Source: Mesostigma viride
Lineage: Eukaryota > Streptophyta > Mesostigmatophyceae > Mesostigmatales > Mesostigmataceae
Direction: 5' to 3'
DNA: 64,000 bases
Assembly: GCA_009746045.1 (NCBI GenBank)
Contig: RPFO01000076.1
Location: 1,178,114-1,242,113, forward strand
In this document: piece by piece, positions 32,461-41,537 of the stretch
Layout: each line of letters begins with the position of its first letter
Numbering within the stretch: the first letter of the stretch is position 1
The notes under the pieces: model-generated
What the model saw: only the letters and a program-made list of their open reading frames with translations
What the model was told of the DNA's origin: nothing
The model's database searches: none
Translations under genes and position numbers: made by a program

Positions 32461-34539
32461 ATCTCCTTGAGATGCACGCGCCGCCGGTTGGGTGGACGCG
32501 TCTGCGGCCACGTTATTGACGTCTACCTCTACTCTAGTTGACTCCGCGTCTGGGCTACCATCTGATTTTTCTACCCTATCCCCTACCCCGGGACCCAAGC
32601 CCACGGGCAGGGCTACTACTCCCGAGGAGCGGTGGGACGGGAGGCCGCCTCGCCCGACCGCCCGCCCTCTTCCCCCCCTCCTCCTCTTCGTCAGCCCCCT
32701 CCTCGTCGTCATACTCGTAGCCTGCCACTGCCTGCGTATGGCCGAAGAGGAGGACTGTCGCCGCGCCTCAATCTCGTTGACCGCGCGCAACACGCCCTTG
32801 GTAGAGCTGGTCGCGGGTGGTCGCGGCTGCTGGTACTGCGTCGGGACCTGTCTGGCGTGCTGCAGGCGAGCCGCACGCTCACCCGCGTTGCGGGGTCGGT
32901 CCCGAGGACCGGAGGAGTCGGGGCGGCTGCCGAAGGCCGGGCCAGAGAAACGAACACTGGGTTCCCCTTCTCCTGCCCCACGACTGGCGTGCTTGCCCCG
33001 GAGCTTGGGGCAGTCGCGCTTGAGGTGCCCCACCTCGCTGCACATGAAGCAGCGCGCCTTGCTAGCGTCGATCGCGTTGACGCCATGGTCAGTGTAGCCC
33101 TCGTCAGGGTCGTCGAGGTACTCGTCCTCCTCCTCGCCGGCGAACTCAGTGGAGTACATCTGATTCACCCGTCGCGGGGGAGCTGGTCTGAAGAAACGGC
33201 GCACTGAGGGTGCACGCCCGCGAGCCACTACGTCGGCCACCTGTAGGAGATACCTCTGGATATTCAAGATGTCCCACTCCTCCCAAGGGACATCAGCGTA
33301 GTGCTTGAATACCTCGTCCTGCAGCTCAGGACAGAGTGCCTCGATGAACCTGCTCTTGTACTCATACCAGGTCATGTCAGCCAGGTAGGCGGCGCTGGAC
33401 TCGAACTTAGACAGAAACTCGCGATATGGGGTGGTCCCCTGGCGCAGCTTGCTGAAGGCGATCCGCTCGTGGAGTGTAGCATCTGGGGGCACCAGCTTGC
33501 GACGCACCCGGTCCATCAGCTCCGCCAAGGTTTGCGGGTATGACTGGGACGCGATGCTCTCACAGTTCAAGATGCTCACCACCGAGGGGTCCATACAGGA
33601 GTTAACCACTAGCGGAATCAGATCGCTGGTGGCCAGCTGCCAGTTGTGGTGATTGCGCCAGATGGTATACTGCTGTCGCCACATGCGTCCCCATTCCTCT
33701 ACCTCGCGCGGTTTCATGTCCGCGTGCAGCTTGGGTACATTCTTGAAATTGGGCATCGGTGGGGCCTTTACCGCGGCGGTGATGGGCCCACCGACGTCTA
33801 CGTGGGGGATATCGCCGAAGGTGGGGGGCTGCGACCGGGGGAGAGAGCCGGATCTGGGCGGCGTACCATGAGTCCGCCGCACCTGTACGGATGAGGGGTG
33901 TTCGTACCCCGGGTCATCCAAGGCCACCCTGCTGAAGCTGAGGTTGCCAGCAGGCGCAGGCGAGGAGACCGCGCTTTGGTCAAGCACCCGTGGGCGCTGC
34001 GGTTGAGGTGCCGGGCGCTGGACGGGCGTATGAGTCTCCTCGTCTCGGGTGGTGACACTGCTCCTGGTCTCCCCTGGTCTGGTCCGTGGTCTAGGAGTAC
34101 CAACGGGCGGGCCCTGCGTGACAGTTCCCTCGTCCACCTCGTTAGTCCCTTCCAGGTCATCGAACTCGCCATCTGCCCCTGGGATCTCCCCTTCCTCATC
34201 CGAATACCAGAGCGCCGTGGGTAACAGGGACGTGCTGCCGAAGGACACTCTGCGTCTGCCCCGGTGTGTGGGGCCCGGTGGAGGTCCCTGGGGCCGCCCC
34301 CGACCTGCCCAAGGATGCGTTGGCCGCCCGGTGGCTGGCTGCTGATGGCGGTAGTGCAGGGTATCTTCATTCTCGTCCCCTGCTGCTCAGGATCCGATGG
34401 TGGCCATTGTGGTCTCGTCTGGAGTTGTTGTTGCTGTAACCGGGGTTGCCGTTGTTGCTGGGGTTGTTGCTGCTGCTGCTGCTGTGGTTGCTGCTGCTGC
34501 TGCTGTCGTTGCTGCTGCTGCTGCTGTTGCTGTCGTTGC

Positions 34540-34589
<50 letters not shown>

Positions 34590-34898
34590 TTGCTGTTGCT
34601 GCTGCTGCGAGCCCCCCTGTAGTATCTCTTGGTCACTTCTGTCCTCTTCCTGCCTGGTCAAGGCGTCTAGATTGTCCCCATCCGCTGGGGAACTAGATCT
34701 GGATCGTAGGGAGCCTTCCACAGGTCTCTCCATGACCTCACCTGTACCTGTCTCTACTTGGACTTGCGGTGGTACCTCTAGCCCTTCTGTACCGTGCTCG
34801 TGGTTGTCTACCGGTTCTATCTCTCTATTATCTGAATCTCTCTCCCTAAGCTCGTCTTCTGTCTCTCTGGCGTTCCTTGTTTGGTACCGTGTTGGCAT
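32395..34898 (-). pseudogene. gag: Chromovirus B1 gag with polyglutamine tract and CCHC knuckle (one frameshift)
   Basis: It starts at the ATG at 34898 (MPTRYQTRNARETEDE). An acidic N-terminus leads to a long Gln tract (CAG/CAA, complement of about 34430-34611). A helical gag domain (KPREVEEWGRMW, QTLAELMDRV, YREFLSKFESS) and one knuckle, CFMCSEVGHLKRDC, follow. A single-base deletion near 34376, relative to copy 2, switches the frame just after the Gln tract. The downstream frame stays open to 32395 and overlaps the start of the protease frame. Confidence 0.85.
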
Positions 34899-35025
34899 GG
34901 TGCTCGTACCGGTACCTTACACAGCAGGCATCACCTCCCCAGGAAGAAGAGAGAGAGAAAGAGCAACCACGTGCTATGGATCTATAGATATAGAACCTAG
35001 TATTACTACCTAGTAATAGTATCCT

Positions 35026-35346
35026 CTACTGTTTGCTAGGGCCAATGGTCAGCTGAGAGAAGGTAACTGTAACTGCTGTCCCCTCCCCCTGACTGCTGAG
35101 CGTGGGTGGCTTGGAGCATTCACGTGTGGTGTGCATCCCCTCAGGCAATGGCATGTGTTCCCTAACAAACCTATCTGCTTCTGTAATGTTGTCAAACCCT
35201 TTCCACTTAGCACTAGAGCCTAGAGACAATATCTTATCTTTAATGTGCTCCTCACAAGTCTTCCAACTGTAGAATATAGCAGGTCTACCCTTATCTCCGT
35301 CATGAGCTACTGCATAGTAAGGAAATCCAGACGGTCCACCCTTATT
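35026..35346 (-). CDS. Viroplasmin / RNase H1 N-terminal-type domain ORF of chromovirus B
   Basis: The frame is open from just below a stop at 35347-35349 to the stop at 35026. It encodes YYAVAHDGDKGRPAIFYSW, then AKWKGFDNITEADRFVREH, a clear match to the viroplasmin/RNase H1 hybrid-binding pattern (aromatic-Ala-Val-x-x-Gly, I-x-x-S-W, K-G-F, E-A-x-x-F). There is no ATG in this frame before the domain. An ATG in another frame lies at 35368-35370, so a frame slip in the A/T-rich stretch 35341-35352, or a non-ATG start, must be assumed. Copy 2 is the same. The position ahead of gag and the tail VTVTFSQLTIGPSKQ match the A element. Confidence 0.72.
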   Translation of the reverse strand, partial: NKGGPSGFPYYAVAHDGDKGRPAIFYSWKTCEEHIKDKILSLGSSAKWKGFDNITEADRFVREHMPLPEGMHTTRECSKPPTLSSQGEGTAVTVTFSQLTIGPSKQ

Positions 35347-35349
35347 TTA

Positions 35350-36161
35350 TTTGTTATACGTCGAGGCATGTTACATCATAGTCTGGCAGCGGCTTGCAAT
35401 TCAAAAATAATTTTAAATTTTCATTATAATTAATTAATTTAATATTAAGCAGGAGAGAAAGGGGAATCCCAGGCTACCTCTAAGTGCAGTGACCTTAAAC
35501 GAACGAGGAGAGAGCACGGAGTGTAGCACAGCACACGCCCCCAGCCTTCCGCGGCAGAGGGGCTATACAACAATTACACGGAGGTAAACACCGTCAGCAC
35601 AGTCGGCAACAGCCCGACGGTATTCACCCCCACAACAGGTAAAACAACGAATGGTCGTCATCCGCAACTTCCATTCGCACCAACGACATTCACACCCTAT
35701 AGAGGCACCACGTATAACGAGAACCCCTACGCGTGCGAACCCGGAGAGAAAGCGAGCACGCCAGCTAGCCTTCCGCAGGCATCGCTTGCAAAGAAAGAAT
35801 CCTATCTAGGGGACGAACCATATTCGATGACATTAAATCCTCCTGAGCTGGCCACCACCCGGTGTCGTTGAAGGCAGGCCCTGGCCGCCACTAGGTGTCG
35901 TTGAAAACAGGAGAGCTGAACGCTATCGTTTATAGCACCTCACCACAGGACTATTGCTAGCCCCGCCGAGTATCCCAGACTGGCCGCTTGCTGGCTAGGT
36001 CGTCGTTGAATCCCTTTACGGGCTGGCCGCCGACCAGTCAGCAGTCGTTGAATTCCGGAACCTCTACCTGCGTCAAACTCAGCCTTGGTATCCTAATTGG
36101 CTCACCAACCCTCTCCGCGAGAGTTAACTAACCTTTCCAGCACATTTCCTCCGATAACCAG
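35350..36161 (-). other. 5' leader of chromovirus B1 with primer-binding site and four diverged repeats
   Basis: The primer-binding site is TGGTTATCGGAGGAAATG on the - strand (36160-36143), one base inside the LTR. Its beginning and CGGAGGAA core resemble those of element A. Four CTGGCC...GTCGTTGAA motifs occur at 35848-35872, 35881-35905, 35980-36010 and 36023-36052 (+ strand sense). An A/T-rich patch lies at about 35400-35450. No gene is supported. Confidence 0.6.
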
Positions 36162-36657
36162 TGTTACGTCCCAGCCCAGACACACCTAGCCTGAGCTACG
36201 TAGCGAAAGACCCTTCTTGCCGGAATTAGGAATGATTCAAGGTAGCCTAAAGTAGGTTGCGCTTCACGACGTGAGTCGTGAGATATCTGGCATCACGGCT
36301 TGATGCCAAGCTAATTAGTACACACTTATAATGGCTAGCAACACCAAGTACAAATGGATAATTGCCCCGGGCTCAATGTGTAGGCGTATTCGCACTTATC
36401 ATTCATCAAACCAAGAGGACGAGACTCTCGTCCTCGGACCAATTTCACCTAGGTGGGTTGCGGCGCAGATACACACCAATACCGACTAGCCAATCCGGTT
36501 CACACATTCCACGTAGGATCCGGGCCGACATCGACCCCCAACTATAGGATCCACGTCTAGAACCATCGTCAGACCCAGAACTGGCGCGGCGCCACTGCAC
36601 CGGCCCCTAAAAGGTCAACCTAGGACCCAAAATAACTAGTCCAATTCGTACAATAGC
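36162..36657 (-). repeat. 5' LTR of chromovirus B1, left part (split by the PLE)
   Basis: Matches the first 496 bp of 25053-25635 and stops at CAATAGC, where the PLE begins. Confidence 0.95.
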
Positions 36658-37560
36658 GTGGCCTTTGCATGACGGGCAAGAGGATTTCATCCGTGGGCAA
36701 CCAAGCACACATGTCGTCGGGCTAGTCCGACGAGTGCGCACGTGAACCGGCACTCCCGGTCACACACGACACCATAGAGATAGTCAGCTGCACCGCCTCA
36801 TGTCGGCGAAACCCATAGTTCCATCGGAATCGTTTCAGCGGCCGGCATTTCCTCTCCGCGTTTCCTCAACCTCGTTTTCAGGATCATACTCATCGTTCCT
36901 GCATTTTCCTCTTCCACGCAGGTTGTGGCTTTTTTGAAAGCCACGAATGTACCCGGGGATGGGACGCTTCGGCTGCCTCAATGCCTACACATTCAATACG
37001 ATGTCCCCCTCTCACCTTCCTCCATCATTCCGCTCACATTGCACTACGTGTCTGTGTTTTGTTCTTTTTCTTGTTCTCGTTTGTTTTGCTGTTCTTGTCC
37101 TTTTTCTTTTTCTTTTACTCTTACTGAGGGAGCTAGGCTGGGCTGCGCGCTGTGTGTGCTACTCTCGTGTTTTTCTGTGGGCACTTGAGAGACTAACCAA
37201 GGATCGGGCCCCCCACACGGCAATATCAGCCTTTGCTTTTGTTTACCCTCCCATATCTCTTTACAAACGCCAAAAAAACACAAAGGCAGGAGCACGGTGA
37301 CTCATCTGGAACATGAAGAAGGGAAATCTTTTCGTTACAGGAAAGAGGTGTCAAGTATGACAATTGGAAGGCCCCCCCACTGGGAATCCACATGTTCCGA
37401 GTCCATTCAGCTGTGCTGTTAGCCACATCCTGCCCCGGGGAGATGCATCATGGACCACCGCTATCGCGTAACGGGTGTTACGCAGTGAATATTGACTTAC
37501 CTCAATATGCTCCGCTCTGGTTCTGTTTGATGTCTTAGCTCTCAGTGCATCTGAATCATC
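36658..37560 (+). other. 5' non-coding region of the PLE
   Basis: About 900 bp before the ATG. It has a strong pyrimidine tract at about 37055-37127 (TTCTTTTTCTTGTTC type) and the inverted pair GTAACGGGTGTTAC near 37467-37480. I see no supported gene. The short frames here are low complexity. Confidence 0.55.
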
Positions 37561-40500
37561 ATGAAACACCTTATGACTTTCTGGCATGCTCTTACCCTCC
37601 ACAGAATACGGCAATCCAGTGGCATTGATTACCGGAAGTACACTGCTATTTCTCGGCAGTTCCCCTATCGTATCTCCTCACAGGCATGGCGGAAGCGTTG
37701 TCGCATCAACACGCGCCATAACCATCACTGCAAGGATGACCACACTCTACGTCGCCTCCGGCGCTTACAGCGCACGCATTTGTCGCTTACCAACTCCACT
37801 CGCCCACACCCCGAAAGCACCCGTCGCGTCATTTATGCCATTTACAACCGCAGGTACCCTCAGCGTATCTACGTTGGCCAGACGCAACGGGATGCCTGGA
37901 CGCGTTTTCAGGAACATGTCCGAGCGGCACGCCGCCTTCATATTGGCCGCCCTGCCGCCAACGACGACACCCCCCTACATGGCGCCATGGCCCAATACGG
38001 GTGGTGGGATTGGCGAGTCGTCCCCTTGGAACATGTCCCCGGCACCTTTACCGGCGCCGCTTTTCGCAGAGCCGCAGGGCATCGGGAAACGTTTTGGAAA
38101 CGAATGTTACATGCATTTCTGCCCCACGGTTTTTGCATTGAAGGCAAGAGTTTCAAAGCTCGGTCTCGCCGCCGCCCGCCTCCCCTCCGTCCCCGCCCTC
38201 TTATGTTCATCCGTGCCTGGCGTCTGAAGCACAATCTCCACCCATATCGCCCCTATCCCCCCAGCGTCACCCCGGCCCCTCCACCTTCCACACATGTGTC
38301 CACCGATCCTTCCCTTTACTCCACCAGTCTCCGCTGCTTACGTCACATGTCTCGGCTTATGCAACGCGGCAACTTTCATGCATCCTATCTCGAAGCCTGC
38401 AGCTTGAAGAAGCTTACCAGCTTACACATTGCCGTCGGGTCGTGCTCCCCAGCTGATCTGCAAGTCCCCCGCTCCCATGCCACTAGTCTGCGAGGCCTTC
38501 TCTCACGTATTATTCGGCACCGTGTCAATGGGAATGCAGATGCACTGCGTCCGCGCCGTTTGCTGATCTCACCTTTCATTCATGCTGCGATGGATGAGCT
38601 GTGTTTGCCACACATTCTGCATTTGCCGCAAGTGCAGGCTGCGATGCCGCTCGTGGTGCGCAACACTTTCGGCACTCCCATTGCCGCCTGGCATTACTCT
38701 CCCACCTTGGGACAAATGGTTTTCAGCAACGGGAAGGTCAGCCGCGATACAACGCCCACCGAGCTGGCCACCATCTTGGCAGGGCCCTGCCCCTGCCAAC
38801 AACAACGGTATTTCAAGTACCTTGATCCCACCTCACAGCACGTCATGACCGCTGACCTCAGCATCCTGCCGAGCCACACGCTTGTAGACCTTTTTGCCAA
38901 AGGCACCAAGTTTCGGCCGTGGGTCCAGCGCACGTGTGCCAAAGAGGTGAATGCACTGCTCTCCACATCACTGCGCAAATTCTGCAATGCCATGTGCACG
39001 GACCTACAGCTTGCTCCCCTTGCCATGGAACCGTGGTTTCGCGCCGTCATTCACGAATGCAATGCACGTCTCACCAGGCTTGATTACCGTCTCCAGCAGG
39101 TCCACCGCACCACCTGGCTCAACACCACAGATAAAGCACTTCTTGACCACTTCAAGCAGGACTTTATCATCACGTGTGTTGACAAGAGTGCCAACAACTT
39201 TGCTTTTATATGCAAGAAGCACTACCTTGCTACTTTGCAACACGAGTTGGCGTCCAGCCCTACCTATGTTCAGCGTGCACAGTCCACCGCCAGTATCACT
39301 GCTGCTCATCGGGCTTTTCTGCACCGCCAAAACATTTTTGCTCGCTTAAGCGGCAGCGACGCGCCACCACCACTACGTTCCCATATCTGTATCTCACTCT
39401 TAAGCTGCACAAAACTCCTGTTGCTTTGCGCACCATTGCTGCGTCGCATTCAGCCCCACTGATGCCTCTCTCGAAACTCATCTGCCATGCTTTGAATGCT
39501 CTTCTCCCCGAAGCCAATGCATTATGGGTGGAGGTGCTGTCGAATGCCGGGTATGAATGCGCTGGTAGTTGGATCGTCATAGACTCAGCCCAAGTACGCC
39601 TACGCCTTGCCGCCCTTAGCCGTTCTAAGACAGCAGCAGAGAAACGTATACCTATGCCCATAGCCACCTATGATTTCACCACTCTATATACCACACTAGA
39701 TTTGCACGATTTGAAAGCTCGTTTAGATAGCCTCCTTACTCGTCTGTATGCACGTAGGCCTCACGGGCGCAACCACCTGCACGTGCGTGTTTCTCAGACC
39801 AAGCCCACGGCAACGTGGCTCTCAGGGATCGCGGCAGGTGCTATCGTGCGGGATGGTTATAATTATATTATCACGAAGGCTGACCTTGTTCATTGGATCT
39901 CTTATCTTGTTGATAACACCTTCATCTGTTTTGCGGGCAATGTATACCAACAAGCTATCGGCATCCCTATGGGCACTAACTGTGCCGGGCTCCTTGCAAA
40001 CCTCTATCTATACACTTATGAGCTTGCATTCATGGAGAATCTCATTGCCTCAAACGATGATGTTCTCATCAGGCGTTTTATCCATACATGTCGATACATT
40101 GATGATGTCATCGCTTTCGACAACCCTGATTTCGCAACCCATTTGTATATCACCGCTGGTCTGCCTGGCATCTACCCGCAAGCGTCCCTCACATTAAAGC
40201 TCACGTCGGAGGATACTCATTGCAATTACCTCAATCTTAACATTACCCATAACAAGAAGGGCTGGCGTACGGCTGTCTATGATAAGCGCAAGGATCCTAA
40301 ATACCAGCAAATTCCTTTTATTCGTTACCCCGATATTCACAGTCTCCTTTCCCACACAGCAAAATATGGTGTTGTTCTTTCTCAGTTACATCGTTTTTCC
40401 CGTCTTTGTTCTTATCGTGTTGATTTCATCACGACTCTTGTTGAACTCTTGCAGCGTTTATTGGTCAAAGACTATGACCGAGCCATTATGCTCCGTCAAG

Positions 40501-40610
40501 TCCGATGTTTTTTGCAACGTCACCCACATCTGTTCGGTGCTGCCCCTTGGCACAAGCTCTACAAACAGGTCGTGGACCGGCTGGATCGCATAGTATCTCC
40601 GCACATCTGA
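37561..40610 (+). pseudogene. PLE polyprotein, copy 1: GIY-YIG endonuclease plus RT, broken by a 7-bp deletion
   Basis: Same protein as the intact ORF at 60724-63780. The frame runs from the ATG at 37561 to about 39345. Seven bases present in copy 2 (between GCTCG and CTTAAG) are then missing, and the RT continues in another frame to the TGA at 40608-40610. The break falls just before the KLHK region of the RT, so this copy cannot make a full RT. A Cys replaces a Ser near residue 479 (AMCTDL against AMSTDL), among a few other substitutions. Confidence 0.9.
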
Positions 40611-41172
40611 ACCCTGTGATGCCAGATCTCCTTTGCGGCCGTTCCGAGCTTGGCACTGGATTCGTTGTCCACATCGTCGCGTCGCTGCCGCAACACGATG
40701 TTTTCTGGCATCCGCGGGCTTTTGGTTCCCGCCGCACATTTGAAAGTGCTGTCCTCCGGCTTTTTTGCCTTTGCACCATGTGCAGTTCTTGGACGTTTGG
40801 AATCATGGCATGGCTAACGTGATGACTGACTAGCTAGACCTTTTCAGTGGTTTTCCATTTGCGGGTATTTCCTCGTAAAATTTATGGTGGGAGAGCGATC
40901 GCAGCAATGGTGCTCACCACTAGACACTCCCGGCCAGTTAGGCTCGAAACACACGCCCTGATCAAGCATGCTGTTTCCTGCCCCACCGTCTAGGTCATCT
41001 AGTCGCTCCACACGTAAGCCAGCCATAATTTCAATGCACAAGGATACACATTTCCATCACCATTCATCTTCATCATCCTGAACAACTCGAAAACGCGGAA
41101 AAGATAACGGCAGGCTCGAGCTACCATGGTCCGGATTCTCCCGATTTCTGGCCTGCGCTGGTTGTCTCTTTG
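40611..41172 (+). other. 3' non-coding region of the PLE
   Basis: About 560 bp after the stop, ending at the LTR junction ...CTCTTTG|ATACAAC. I recognise no poly-A tail, microsatellite end or ribozyme by eye. Confidence 0.5.
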
Positions 41173-41251
41173 ATACAACTCAGTACACGGCCACAAGGCC
41201 TTAGTAATTTATTCCATTGTTACGTCCGACCAAAAGGGCCGGGACGTAACA
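41173..41251 (-). repeat. 5' LTR of chromovirus B1, right part
   Basis: 79 bp that complete the LTR interrupted at 36657. 496 + 79 + 8 deleted bases equals the 583-bp partner LTR exactly. It ends GGGACGTAACA. Confidence 0.95.
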
Positions 41252-41413
41252 CCTGGTTGTGGGAAACACGTTCCTGGTTGTGGGATAGTCGAGCCTAGTT
41301 GTGGGATGTGTTCCTGGTCCAAATATAAAGGGGCACGGGATTTTAGCGGGCACTAATAGCAGAGGGGGGCTCGGGAATAACGTTAGCAAGGGGCACGGGC
41401 ACTAACGTTAGTG
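41252..41413. repeat. Last minisatellite units and short unique tail before the gap
   Basis: Three or four diverged 21-bp units (41252-41318) are followed by 95 bp of other sequence. The tail ends in the perfect 14-bp palindrome CACTAACGTTAGTG, which abuts the Ns. Confidence 0.8.
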
Positions 41414-41537
41414 NNNNNNNNNNNNNNNNNNNNNNNNNNNNNNNNNNNNNNNNNNNNNNNNNNNNNNNNNNNNNNNNNNNNNNNNNNNNNNNNNNNNNNN
41501 NNNNNNNNNNNNNNNNNNNNNNNNNNNNNNNNNNNNN
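41414..41537. other. Assembly gap, 124 Ns
   Basis: A run of N of unknown real length. Sequence to its right starts in mid-integrase of a second copy of chromovirus A. Confidence 1.

Larger units (their letters stand above)
36658..41172 (+). mobile_element. Penelope-like element (N-terminal GIY-YIG type) nested in the B1 LTR, copy 1
   Basis: A 4515-bp insertion. Comparison with the intact LTR shows the junctions CAATAGC|insert|ATACAACT and loss of the 8 bp CAATATCC (25549-25556 in the intact LTR). There is one long ORF on the + strand. I see no LTRs or terminal inverted repeats, and no clear poly-A tail. The family assignment rests on the ORF. Green-algal Chlamys PLEs are the closest described architecture I know. 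Confidence 0.88.
25048..41256 (-). mobile_element. Chromovirus B1 (Ty3/Gypsy) in the minisatellite, carrying a nested PLE
   Basis: Element 25053-41251 with the TSD CCTGG at 25048-25052 and 41252-41256. Without the 4515-bp PLE it is about 11.7 kb. Its 583-bp LTRs have an 11-bp inverted terminus (TGTTACGTCCC...GGGACGTAACA). The layout matches element A: viroplasmin-type ORF, gag, pol with chromodomain, extra ORF. Several 1-nt frame breaks affect gag and pol. A few differences between the LTRs (such as CCAATTCCGATT against CCAATACCGACT) suggest a recent insertion. Confidence 0.95.

Noticed and set aside
34264-35013. Cys-rich + strand frame opposite the gag of B
   Set aside because: It is the antisense of the CAG/CAA glutamine tract; the Cys runs come from TGC repeats.
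37586-38227. 213-codon + strand frame in the PLE
   Set aside because: Out-of-frame shadow of the GIY-YIG coding region.
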